Assembly (NCBI GenBank): GCA_964404895.1
Contig: CAYOLV010000005.1
Span: 124,001 to 188,000, forward strand
Source: JBGSUZ01 sp964404895
GTDB taxonomy: Bacteria; Bacillota; Clostridia; Peptostreptococcales; Acidaminobacteraceae
Direction: 5' to 3'
DNA: 64,000 nt
Shown here: piece after piece, positions 1 through 8,004 of the stretch
How positions within the stretch are numbered: the first letter of the stretch is position 1
Layout: each line of letters opens with the position of its first letter
The notes under the pieces: generated by a model
What the model was told of the DNA's origin: nothing
Database searches by the model: none
What the model saw: the letters and a program-made list of their open reading frames with translations, nothing else
Made by a program: the position numbers and the translations under genes

Positions 1-624
1 GAGGACGATCTTGTCTCTAAGACCTTCAGCTTCAACCAATTCCACCATTTGTGAAAGGTTAGGAATATGAACGTCTTTTTGTGTTACAACTTGTGATACT
101 ACAATAGCATCTGCACCAAGCTCGATAGCTTTTGCAAGCATTTCTTCGTTAGGCACTTGTGCGCCTAAGTTGTGGGCTTCAATACCGTGGTATCTCTCAA
201 GACCGTAGTGACCGTCAAAACCTTTCATGTTCATGATGGCGTCAATCCCTACTGTATGAGCATCTGTACCTGTACAAGCGCCAACGATAACCACTGGACG
301 TTTGATATTTTCTTCAATATAAGCTTCAACTGCATATTTATCCATAACATCGATGTCTACTTTTGGCACTTCGATTTTTGTCATGTCAATCGTATGCGTG
401 CATTTGCCGTACATAACGAACATGGTGTAACCAACGCCAAGGTCTTCTGCGTGAACAACTGCAGGCTCGTCTATACCCATTTTGATAAGAAGTTGCTTAG
501 CAGCTTCCTTAGACTCTTCGCTGATTGGAATTGGAAGTGTGAAACAGAATTGCATCATACCATCGTTCATAGTATCGCCGTAAGGCTTGATTTTTGTCAA
601 ATCGATATTGTTTGCTGTGCTCAT
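1..624 (-). CDS. kamE: D-lysine 5,6-aminomutase beta subunit KamE (partial, C-terminus beyond left edge)
   Basis: Small subunit of the adenosylcobalamin- and PLP-dependent lysine 5,6-aminomutase of lysine fermentation; it migrates the terminal amino group of D-lysine or L-beta-lysine. The visible 208 residues include the base-off B12 motif DAHTVG with cobalt-ligand candidate His123. The PLP-lysine candidate is Lys134, in NMKG. The His-to-Lys spacing of 11 residues equals that of the characterised Clostridium sticklandii enzyme (H133/K144). The Rossmann-like B12 domain continues to the edge (GADAIVVSQ). The ATG at 624 shares one base with the kamD TAA, so the two subunits are translationally coupled. 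Only the C-terminal end, expected to be about 50 residues, is missing. Confidence 0.95.
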   Translation of the reverse strand, partial: MSTANNIDLTKIKPYGDTMNDGMMQFCFTLPIPISEESKEAAKQLLIKMGIDEPAVVHAEDLGVGYTMFVMYGKCTHTIDMTKIEVPKVDIDVMDKYAVEAYIEENIKRPVVIVGACTGTDAHTVGIDAIMNMKGFDGHYGLERYHGIEAHNLGAQVPNEEMLAKAIELGADAIVVSQVVTQKDVHIPNLSQMVELVEAEGLRDKIVL

Positions 625-2180
625 TATTTCGCACCTCCAAGCATTAACGGAATAAATGGATTGAAGTATTGTTCCCCTTTAAGAGTAACGCCTTCAAGAC
701 CTTTACCACCTGTCATTGAACGTTTAACGCCAGCGAATTTACCTTGCTCAATCGTTGGGATAAGACCTTCTGACTCGATTTCTTTGAGCATTGCAGTGGC
801 TTCAGCAAGAACTTTTTGAGCTCTCTTTTGAATGATACCATCTGTTTTGAATTCGATTTCTTCGCTAAGACTTCTCATGTTGTTAAAGATATATTTAGCA
901 TTCTCGATTGAAAGTGCTCTGTCTTGAATGAGTGGTGTATGGATAGCTTCTGTGAGCATACCCAAGAGTTGTAAACTTTGGTTTGTTGCAATAGCAACGA
1001 TGTTGAAGAGTGTATCTTGAATATGACCTTTGTAGATGTTACCTGTCATATATTTTGTTGGAGGCATGTATTTAAGTGGTGCGTTAGGGAAGATTTCTCT
1101 CGCCATTTGAGCTTGTGACAACTCAAGCAAGAAGCCATCTGTTTGGTTAGGATTCATTTCAAAGGCATGACCAAGACCCATTTGCTCTTCAGGAATACCC
1201 GCTTTAAGAGCGAATTGCTCATTGATGAGTTGTGAAGCCAATACTGTATGAGCTTCTTCAATGGCATCTGAAGTTGTGAGGTAGTTATCTTCACCAGTGT
1301 TGATGATAATCCCTGCAAAGCCGTTGATGACTCTTGAGAAGAATTGGTCAACAAGAGTTCTTTGCATGTTGATATCTCTGAAAAGAATGCCGTAGAGGGC
1401 ATCGTTTAACATAACGTCAAGTCTTTCAAGCGCGCCCATTGCAGCGATTTCTGGCATACAAAGACCTGAACAGTAGTTACAAAGTCTAATGTATTTACCA
1501 ACTTCTTGACCCACTTCGTCAAGAGCTTTTCTCATGATACGGAAGTTTTCTTGAGTCGCATAAGTACCGCCGAAACCTTCTGTTGTTGCGCCAAATGGCA
1601 CGTAATCAAGAAGAGATTGAGCTGTTGTACGGATAACCGCAATAATGTCAGCTCCTTGTCTTGCAGCTGCTTGAGCTTGAAGAACGTCTTCGTAAATGTT
1701 ACCTGTTGCAACAATAACATAAAGGTAAGGTTTAGGACCTTCACCGATAGTCGTTAAGAAATTCTCTCTATCTTTTCTGTTTTGAGCAATTCTAGCCACT
1801 GTTTTCACAGCCACTTCGTTGATTGCTGATTGAATTTTAGCCATGTCTTGCGCTGCAACTGTCATAAGGTCTAATTCACCCGCAGCAACTGCTTCTGCAA
1901 TTTCTTGTGGCGTTTTGCCAGTAGCAACCATCGCATTACCGATCCAATAAGAAGCACCAGCCGCTAAACCGCCGCCTGCTTTGATTTGATCCATAACCAC
2001 GTTAGGAAGGGGTCTGTCAAGTTCGTCCACGCCGTCTACACCTAATAATCTCAGTACAGATCTTTCAACCGTTACTGTGGTGTGTTTTTCAATGAATGTT
2101 TGAATATCGTCTGCAATTAGTTTTGCAGAGTTTCTCGCCTCTGATACGAGGGAGAAGTCCAAGTTTAATTTGCTTTGCAT
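624..2180 (-). CDS. kamD: D-lysine 5,6-aminomutase alpha subunit KamD
   Basis: Large TIM-barrel subunit of lysine 5,6-aminomutase. At 518 residues it has the family's usual length. It starts with MQSKLNLDFSLVSEARN, typical of KamD, preceded by an AGGAGG-type ribosome binding site about 8 bases upstream. The body carries the characteristic segments GATTEGFGGTYATQENFRIM (about residues 197-216) and CNYCSGLCMPEIA. It pairs with KamE, encoded immediately downstream with a one-base stop/start overlap; cobalamin and PLP are mostly held by KamE. A 98-base spacer separates it from kamC upstream, the widest gap in this part of the operon. The assignment rests on family resemblance plus the complete kam gene context. 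Confidence 0.95.
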   Translation of the reverse strand: MQSKLNLDFSLVSEARNSAKLIADDIQTFIEKHTTVTVERSVLRLLGVDGVDELDRPLPNVVMDQIKAGGGLAAGASYWIGNAMVATGKTPQEIAEAVAAGELDLMTVAAQDMAKIQSAINEVAVKTVARIAQNRKDRENFLTTIGEGPKPYLYVIVATGNIYEDVLQAQAAARQGADIIAVIRTTAQSLLDYVPFGATTEGFGGTYATQENFRIMRKALDEVGQEVGKYIRLCNYCSGLCMPEIAAMGALERLDVMLNDALYGILFRDINMQRTLVDQFFSRVINGFAGIIINTGEDNYLTTSDAIEEAHTVLASQLINEQFALKAGIPEEQMGLGHAFEMNPNQTDGFLLELSQAQMAREIFPNAPLKYMPPTKYMTGNIYKGHIQDTLFNIVAIATNQSLQLLGMLTEAIHTPLIQDRALSIENAKYIFNNMRSLSEEIEFKTDGIIQKRAQKVLAEATAMLKEIESEGLIPTIEQGKFAGVKRSMTGGKGLEGVTLKGEQYFNPFIPLMLGGAK

Positions 2181-2278
2181 CCCTTGTAATACCTCCTCTT
2201 TCTTTATTCAATCAATTTGAGTTTTTGTCGTCTCTCAAATGTTTTTCCGTTTTTAGTACTGATGCTATTCCAGCTTTA

Positions 2279-3913
2279 TTATTTCTCAACTAAAACCCTT
2301 CGAGCTTCATCCAAAATTCGTTCATCTAAACCCATGAGTTGGGCAATATGAATGGCGTCCTTCGGTACTTCTTCAGGGTGATGAATTTCTTTCAAGGCAT
2401 AGTCCATAGATTCGTGAAGCAGTGCCAGACCTCGATTAGGGTCGTTTTCCATCTCCAACATAATCTGATCAAAGTTAGCTCCTGAAAGACCCATGACTTG
2501 AAGGTGTTTCACTTCAGGGTCATCTGCAAGCCCATCGAAATGGGTTGTAATCACCGTCACAGAGTTTTGTTTCTTCAAATAATGAATCAGCGCCTTGGAA
2601 ATGGCATAACCCTCACGAGGATTGGTGCCTCTTGCCAGTTCATCAATCAAAATGAGTCCGTCAAGGGAAGCAATTTTAACGGCGTCGCTGACTTTCACAA
2701 TCTCTGCGCCAAAAGTGCTGAGACCTTGATCGATGTCCTGCAAATCTCCAATGGAGGTATAAATAAAACTTCTCGGTGACAGGGTCATGGCTTTGGCCGG
2801 TACAAATAATCCGTATTGGGCCATGGCAGTCAGCATCCCTAAGAGCTTTAAAGTTACGGTTTTCCCACCCATGTTGGCGCCAGTGATACAAGTGACCCCT
2901 GGTTCCACGTGAATGCTGATAGGCTCAAAAGTCCTGCCATCGGATTTCAACTGGGCTTCCACCTTAATGTGTCTGCCTGCCTCAATCTGAATGCCTCCCT
3001 CTTCTTTGAAAATCGGCTTAATGCATTGAAAAGCTACGGCAAAAGCCGCCTTAGCCACTAGTAAATCCAGTGTGCCAATTCGGTTGGCGTTCTCTTCAAG
3101 GGCGTCCACCCACTGTCCAAGGGAAATGCTGAGTTCTTTTCTCACCGCAAATTCCGTTTCTTCTTCGCTGTACCTAAGTCCTTCCAGTTCACAGAGCCAC
3201 TCACCAATTTGGTCGGTCTGCTTCATTTTGAAGGTGGTATTCATATAGGTTTCTGCGCTGTAAATAAAGGCGTCTGAAGCTTGAATGCGACTGAGCAGTT
3301 CAAGGTCATCTTTGCCGATGGTCATTTCCCCATTGGGCCTTATGCGAATATCCAGTTTTTCTTCCAGAGCTTGGCGCTGTTGCTTGCGGTCAATTCCAAT
3401 CTGATCTTCAAGCTGTTTCATCGCCGTTCTTAAGCGATGGAGTTCCTCTGAATAGTCGTCGTATATATAGAAGGTTTCGATCCCCGCTTGACCCGGATCC
3501 AAAAGTTTTTCCACTTCTGGAAGGGACTGAACCTGTGCCGATTCGGGCAAGGTTCCCCCTAGCTTTTCCGAAGCTGTTTCAATCTTTCGCATGGCAATAG
3601 CCAAGCCTTTGATTTCAAATAACTCTGTCACGCTGAGGACTTCTCTGGAACGAATTCTAGAAAAAGTCCCTCTGAGATCTTTCACTTTTTTAAACTGGTT
3701 TCTTAAATCAATGAATCCGTACCGCTTCGCCTCTAAAAGAGTTGCCACCTGCTCTACTTCGTTCAGAGAAGTCATCAATTCCTTTAGCTGAGAACGATCC
3801 ATCGGCTTCATTTGTTTTTTTTGTAAATCGCCATAAGGGGTATGTACGGCAATTTTGTCCATGATAAACGAAATTTCTAAGTGCTTTTGGGCATCTTCAG
3901 GCAATTTCATCAT
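2279..3913 (-). CDS. kamC: Lysine 5,6-aminomutase reactivase ATPase KamC (MutS-like)
   Basis: MutS-superfamily ATPase that, in lysine fermentation operons, is thought to reactivate the B12-dependent aminomutase by exchanging damaged cobalamin. It has 544 residues. The C-terminal ATPase is complete: Walker A GANMGGKT (345-352), the MutS signature STFGAE (399-404), Walker B LILIDELARGT (420-430) and the H-loop histidine in TTHFD (458). The N-terminal 340 residues resemble the MutS core/lever region, with coiled coil around 155-190; no mismatch-recognition domain is visible. Its ATG overlaps the kamB TGA by four bases. MutS2 is the main alternative, but there is no C-terminal Smr domain and the operon position is that of KamC. 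Confidence 0.9.
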   Translation of the reverse strand: MMKLPEDAQKHLEISFIMDKIAVHTPYGDLQKKQMKPMDRSQLKELMTSLNEVEQVATLLEAKRYGFIDLRNQFKKVKDLRGTFSRIRSREVLSVTELFEIKGLAIAMRKIETASEKLGGTLPESAQVQSLPEVEKLLDPGQAGIETFYIYDDYSEELHRLRTAMKQLEDQIGIDRKQQRQALEEKLDIRIRPNGEMTIGKDDLELLSRIQASDAFIYSAETYMNTTFKMKQTDQIGEWLCELEGLRYSEEETEFAVRKELSISLGQWVDALEENANRIGTLDLLVAKAAFAVAFQCIKPIFKEEGGIQIEAGRHIKVEAQLKSDGRTFEPISIHVEPGVTCITGANMGGKTVTLKLLGMLTAMAQYGLFVPAKAMTLSPRSFIYTSIGDLQDIDQGLSTFGAEIVKVSDAVKIASLDGLILIDELARGTNPREGYAISKALIHYLKKQNSVTVITTHFDGLADDPEVKHLQVMGLSGANFDQIMLEMENDPNRGLALLHESMDYALKEIHHPEEVPKDAIHIAQLMGLDERILDEARRVLVEK

Positions 3914-4947
3914 CTGCGTTCCCCCTCCATGACATTGAAGACTGGAATATCGTCCAAATAAGTGGTCATTTTATCCTTAAAGGTCTTAGGGTCAAAGTAA
4001 TATCCCTGAGGCGCATAAGGATTGACCGTTACGGCTAAAAGTCGAATGGCGTCCATGACCTGAATCTTCAGACCCATTTTGACAAAATAGTTCCAATCTC
4101 GATGTTCAATAAAGATTTTAGTAGCGTCTCCAATAATGAACACAACCTCTTTAAAAAGGGCGGTACTCATCATCACATCATGAATCGTCTTGGTGACCAA
4201 GGAGCCAGGGATGACCACATAGGCGGTATTCTCGTCTAGGGCTTCTCCAATCTTGCTGCCTGCTCCAAGAGCTGTTTTGATTTCAATAGGCGTCACATCA
4301 AAGTCTTTGGTAATGATCCCAATCTGTTTCTCGCTGATGAGACCCTCTGCCAAAGTTCTGATGACTTCGTCCTGTACCGCTTCTAAGTTGAACAACTTCA
4401 CACGGTGCAAAGATTGTTCAATGACTTTATTCATATCCCGGCTGAGGACAGCCCCTGTTGAAAGAACCGTAGCATCTGTAATAGCTGGTGAGGCAGAGGA
4501 AACTCGGTCCAGAGCCCCGTCTACCAATACTAGTTCTGCCCCAAAGGCAATCATTTTTTCAGCCGTATCTCGAATGGACTGGTTCGTGCAAGCCCCTGCA
4601 ATTTCAACATGACCTGCCGTTACCGCCCTGGCAATAACAATGCGACCCATAGAGGTGTTGTAGTCAGTGACTTCCAAAACTTCCAGTTTTGCTTCTGCGC
4701 ACTGGAATAAATTTTCAGCCGTTGCTACGAGCGTTCCTCTATCGATGTAGATCATGGGCTTTTCGGTACAAGTGACGATATCCTGTCTCTCTCCGTCTCT
4801 GCCAATAGAGGTTAGTCCAAGGACTTTCCCCTCTTCCATCGCTTGAAAGATAATTTCATTTAAAGCCACGGTTTTTCCGGCATTTTTGGACATGCCAATG
4901 ACAGAAACGATTTTGCAATTGTCAGTCATCAGTTCCAATAAGCTCAT
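3910..4947 (-). CDS. kamB: Lysine 5,6-aminomutase reactivase subunit KamB
   Basis: Partner of KamC in the proposed reactivase for lysine 5,6-aminomutase. The start chosen is the ATG at 4947 (MSLLELM), because GGAGG lies 6 bases upstream; the open frame begins 9 codons earlier without a ribosome binding site. The protein has 345 residues with an N-terminal P-loop GMSKNAGKT (18-26). A later segment, LVLVDGALDRVSSAS, probably carries a Walker B-like aspartate. It is cytoplasmic, with no membrane segments. It lies between kamA and kamC, as in known clostridial lysine operons, with a four-base overlap with kamC. The function is inferred from that conserved context; the exact chemistry of reactivation is not shown by the sequence. 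Confidence 0.85.
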   Translation of the reverse strand: MSLLELMTDNCKIVSVIGMSKNAGKTVALNEIIFQAMEEGKVLGLTSIGRDGERQDIVTCTEKPMIYIDRGTLVATAENLFQCAEAKLEVLEVTDYNTSMGRIVIARAVTAGHVEIAGACTNQSIRDTAEKMIAFGAELVLVDGALDRVSSASPAITDATVLSTGAVLSRDMNKVIEQSLHRVKLFNLEAVQDEVIRTLAEGLISEKQIGIITKDFDVTPIEIKTALGAGSKIGEALDENTAYVVIPGSLVTKTIHDVMMSTALFKEVVFIIGDATKIFIEHRDWNYFVKMGLKIQVMDAIRLLAVTVNPYAPQGYYFDPKTFKDKMTTYLDDIPVFNVMEGERR

Positions 4948-5006
4948 TTTTGACCTCCGGTTTGAAACAACCAAAGGGGGAAAAAATCCCCCCTCCGTTT
5001 TTTATA

Positions 5007-6266
5007 TTATTCGTGATGAGATCTTTCTTCTCTTGCCAAGTGTTTAAGTTCAAGGTTGATTTGGTTTCCTTGTAATAAACCAGCAACACCTGTCATTTTG
5101 TGTTGATCTTCTTTAGCTTTTTTACACTCGTCGCAGTGGCACTCAGTCTTGTAAGGCTCTGGCTCTGCATAAGTTGTAACAACGCCTTCAAAGTTTCTAA
5201 GAACAACTCTGTCAGGAGATTGTGAAATCATGTATTGTGGCATTACTGGAATCTTACCGCCGCCGCCTGGTGCATCGACTACGAATGTAGGGATTGCGTA
5301 ACCAGAAGTGTGGCCTCTAAGTCCTTCAATGATTTCGATACCTTTAGAAACTGGTGTTCTGAAGTGCTCGATCCCTACTGAAAGGTCACATTGATAGATG
5401 TAGTAAGGTCTTACTCTGTTTCTAACAAGCAAGTGTACAAGGTTTCTCATAACGTGTGTACAGTCATTGATTCCTCTAAGAAGAACTGATTGGTTACCGA
5501 GTGGAACACCGGCATCAGCTAATTTTCTAATAGCTTCCATAGCTTCTGGCGTCATTTCTTTAGGATGATTGAAGTGAGTGTTGAGCCAGATTGGGTGGTA
5601 TTTTTTAAGCATATTCACAAGGTCATCAGTGATTCTTTGTGGCATAACGACTGGAACTCTTGAGCCAAGTCTGATGATTTGTACGTGTGGAATCGCTCTA
5701 AGTTTGCTAATGATGTACTCAAGCACGTCATCAGATACAAGTAACGCATCTCCGCCAGAAAGCAATACGTCGCGGATAACAGGCGTTCTGCTGATATATT
5801 CGATAGCTGCGTCGATTTTTTCCATGCCCATAGCCTGATCGTTTGAACCAGCGAATCTTCTTCTTGTACAGTGTCTGCAGTACATTGAACACATATCTGT
5901 AATCAAAAGAAGGACACGGTCTGGGTATCTGTGAGTTAAACCAGGAACAGGGGAATCATGATCTTCATGAAGTGGATCATCCATGTCAGCGTCACTCTTA
6001 TGTGTTTCCATGATGGTAGGAACAGCCTGCATTCTTACAGGACAGGTAGGGTCATCTTTATCCATCAAGTTCGCATAGTAAGGCGTGATGCCCATACGAA
6101 GCATTTCAATCGTCTTCTTGATTCCCTCTTCCTCGTCAGCAGTCAAATTGATGACTTGCTTCAATGCATCAAGGTCAGTAATTCTATTCTTAACTTGCCA
6201 AGTCCAGTCATTCCACTGCTCGTCTGTTACGTTTTTCCAAAGCTCAACTTCATTGTACTTTCTCAC
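5007..6266 (-). CDS. kamA: L-lysine 2,3-aminomutase KamA
   Basis: Radical SAM/PLP enzyme converting L-lysine to L-beta-lysine, the first step of the pathway. The start is set at GTG 6266, with AAGGAGG 8 bases upstream; this gives 419 residues against 416 for the C. subterminale enzyme. The frame is open for 68 more codons upstream but lacks a ribosome binding site. Residues visible: radical SAM cysteines C126, C130 and C133 in CSMYCRHC; the GGD motif at 171-173; PLP lysine K338 in PGGGGK (K337 in C. subterminale); and a C-terminal CHCDEC cluster matching the structural zinc ligands. It sits between kdd and kamB with a 230-base leader upstream. Confidence 0.96.
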   Translation of the reverse strand: MRKYNEVELWKNVTDEQWNDWTWQVKNRITDLDALKQVINLTADEEEGIKKTIEMLRMGITPYYANLMDKDDPTCPVRMQAVPTIMETHKSDADMDDPLHEDHDSPVPGLTHRYPDRVLLLITDMCSMYCRHCTRRRFAGSNDQAMGMEKIDAAIEYISRTPVIRDVLLSGGDALLVSDDVLEYIISKLRAIPHVQIIRLGSRVPVVMPQRITDDLVNMLKKYHPIWLNTHFNHPKEMTPEAMEAIRKLADAGVPLGNQSVLLRGINDCTHVMRNLVHLLVRNRVRPYYIYQCDLSVGIEHFRTPVSKGIEIIEGLRGHTSGYAIPTFVVDAPGGGGKIPVMPQYMISQSPDRVVLRNFEGVVTTYAEPEPYKTECHCDECKKAKEDQHKMTGVAGLLQGNQINLELKHLAREERSHHE

Positions 6267-6496
6267 GGATATATCCTCCTTGTAATGAGTGTATAGCATC
6301 TTAAGATCGAATAAAGAAGCCATGTGACTGACCTGACAAAACCAAAGTAAATTAAAAATATGGTAAGGTCGGGTAGACTTTAAGTTAGCTTGGATCTGCC
6401 AAATCAGCCCCATGGTCCTAGTAAGCAATGTGTTGTTGTCGTCGACTGCCCTTAGACGGGTCTGTCGCAATTTAAGTGTATTTGATCTCTAACGGC
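6267..6496 (-). other. 230-base untranslated leader between kdd and kamA
   Basis: A gap this long is unusual inside an otherwise tight operon. The kamA frame stays open through most of it, but no start has a ribosome binding site and known KamA proteins do not extend this far. I see no intrinsic terminator and no riboswitch class I recognise. It may hold a processing site or an unrecognised regulatory RNA. Confidence 0.4.
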
Positions 6497-7534
6497 CTAA
6501 GCGTAGAGTTCAGTGTAAATTTCTCTGAGTTCTTTTGATTCTCTCATGATGTTAAGGGCAATGTTAGCGTGGTTTTTAGCGTAACCGTTACCGATGATCA
6601 TGTGAGTATCCATACCAACGCCTTCAGCGCCAAGAGCTGCAGCTGTGAAGCTAGTAGCCATTGAGAAGAAGTAGATCACGCCAGTATCTTTAGTGCAAAG
6701 GATACAACCCATTTCTGTTTTAGGGATGTTTACACAGTTGATTGTTACGTCAGCCATTTCGCCGTTAGTAAGTTCTTTAACAACTTCCATGATTTTAACT
6801 GCATCTGTAGCATCTACAGAAACCACGTGATCTGCAAGACCAGCTTTTAATACTCTGTCTAAAGATTTTTGTGAGTGACCTAAGCAGATAACTTTACCTG
6901 TTGGGCCAGCAGCTTTTTTAGCTTCGTAGCAGCAAAGCATGCCAGATTTACCAGCGCCGCCAACGATAACAACTGTATCGCCAGTTTTAACGAGTTTTTG
7001 AGTTTGTGCAGGTGCGCCAGCAACATCAAGAACTGAAAGTGCTAAGTTTTGTGGCATATCGTCTGGAAGAACAGCGTAGATGCCGCTTTCGAAGAGGATT
7101 GCTTGACCGTCAATATCTACTTGGTCGATATCTTTTCTAACTTCTTTAATCGCATTAATTTTAAGTGGTGTTAATGAAAGTGATACTAATGTAGCCAATT
7201 TGTCGCCTACTTTAAGATCTGTTTTACCAGCAAGAGCAGGTCCGATTTCTTTTACAGTACCGATGAGCATGCCGCCTGAACCCGTTACTGGGTTGTGGTG
7301 CTTGCCTCTTGTTTCAACGATGTTCATCATGATTTTTTTAATTTCTTCTACGTCGCCGTTAGCTTGTTGCTTGATTTGTGTGAAGCTTGCTGAGTCAACG
7401 TTAAGTGTTTGAACGTCGATTAGAACTTCGTTATCGTAGATTTCCATAGTGTTGTCGATTTTTTGTGCTGGTTGCGGCAATGAACCTACTGGATCGATTG
7501 CTCTGTGTGTACCAAATTTACATCCCTTTTTCAT
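6497..7534 (-). CDS. kdd: L-erythro-3,5-diaminohexanoate dehydrogenase Kdd
   Basis: NAD(P)-dependent oxidative deamination of 3,5-diaminohexanoate to 3-keto-5-aminohexanoate, the step after the two aminomutases. It has 345 residues. The N-terminus MKKGCKFGTHRAIDP and the segment HHNPVTGSGGMLIG are typical of the family. The nucleotide-binding loop VGGAGKSG lies at 191-198, in an MDR-like Rossmann domain. An AGGAGG ribosome binding site sits about 9 bases before the ATG. It is the first gene of the operon; a sigma-54-type promoter lies about 60 bases upstream. The usual partners kce and kal are not upstream, so they are either beyond the left edge or elsewhere. Confidence 0.93.
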   Translation of the reverse strand: MKKGCKFGTHRAIDPVGSLPQPAQKIDNTMEIYDNEVLIDVQTLNVDSASFTQIKQQANGDVEEIKKIMMNIVETRGKHHNPVTGSGGMLIGTVKEIGPALAGKTDLKVGDKLATLVSLSLTPLKINAIKEVRKDIDQVDIDGQAILFESGIYAVLPDDMPQNLALSVLDVAGAPAQTQKLVKTGDTVVIVGGAGKSGMLCCYEAKKAAGPTGKVICLGHSQKSLDRVLKAGLADHVVSVDATDAVKIMEVVKELTNGEMADVTINCVNIPKTEMGCILCTKDTGVIYFFSMATSFTAAALGAEGVGMDTHMIIGNGYAKNHANIALNIMRESKELREIYTELYA

Positions 7535-7591
7535 AAATAATAACCTCCTAGAATAATTAGAATCGGTTTTATCGTTCGATTGCTATATATC

Positions 7592-7606
7592 GCAAGTCGC
7601 ATGCCA
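7592..7606 (-). promoter_or_regulatory. Sigma-54 (-24/-12) promoter of the kdd-kam operon
   Basis: Read on the minus strand the sequence is TGGCAT-GCGAC-TTGC. It matches the sigma-54 consensus TGGCAC-N5-TTGC at 9 of 10 fixed positions, including the invariant GG and GC pairs. It lies 58 bases before the kdd ATG, predicting a leader of about 45 nucleotides. The enhancer-binding activator encoded at 9888-11288 is the obvious candidate partner. Confidence 0.82.
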
Positions 7607-7617
7607 AAATATTCACA

Positions 7618-7644
7618 AATTCCCGAGTGTTTTACTAGGGAATT
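7618..7644. promoter_or_regulatory. Inverted repeat upstream of the sigma-54 promoter (possible activator site)
   Basis: Two 11-base arms, AATTCCCGAGT and ACTAGGGAATT, are separated by five bases and match as an inverted repeat except at one position. The repeat starts 12 bases upstream of the -24 element. This is closer than most enhancer sites but has the form of a dimeric activator site. Its role is inferred. Confidence 0.45.
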
Positions 7645-7951
7645 AGCATTTCCAACAATTGCGCCTGAAAAACTAATTATATTTATTTCTAACAACCTAT
7701 TGTTATCTAAAAAGTAGTCAGTACATCAAAAACAAAATCCCCTATCTAGTGGGTATGTTCAAAAAAATGTACATTTGCTTGATATTTTTTTAACATTTTC
7801 GCCCATTTTTCGGCACCCTCTCTCTGAAATCCGTCTAAAGTCTTCAAAATACAGCATTGTACTTCAAGTGCAATAAATTTTGCATTTGATAATAAAAATA
7901 TTTTGCACCTAAAAATTCTGAAAACTTTAAAAAAATACAGGAAAAGCGATA

Positions 7952-8002
7952 AAAAAACCGCCCATTTTTAAGCAACGCATGCCTAAAAATGGGCGGTTTT
8001 TT
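7952..8002. terminator. Strong bidirectional terminator after the ABC-F gene
   Basis: Arms running from AAAAAACCGCCCATTTTTA to its exact complement are separated by a 13-base loop. A-rich and T-rich flanks lie on both sides, so it can act on either strand. It ends the ABC-F transcript. Between it and the kdd promoter (7645-7951) I see only AT-rich sequence and no gene. Confidence 0.9.
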
Positions 8003-8004
8003 TA

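Noticed and set aside
172..819. 215-residue plus-strand ORF opposite kamE/kamD
   Set aside because: Antisense shadow of two well-supported genes; composition rich in Cys, His and Phe and no ribosome binding site.
2279..3913. Annotating KamC as MutS2 (DNA repair/ribosome rescue)
   Set aside because: No Smr endonuclease domain, shorter than MutS2, and embedded with four-base coupling in the kam operon.
6267..6470. N-terminal extension of KamA by 68 residues
   Set aside because: No ribosome binding site at the upstream ATG; AAGGAGG precedes GTG 6266, and the shorter protein matches known KamA length.
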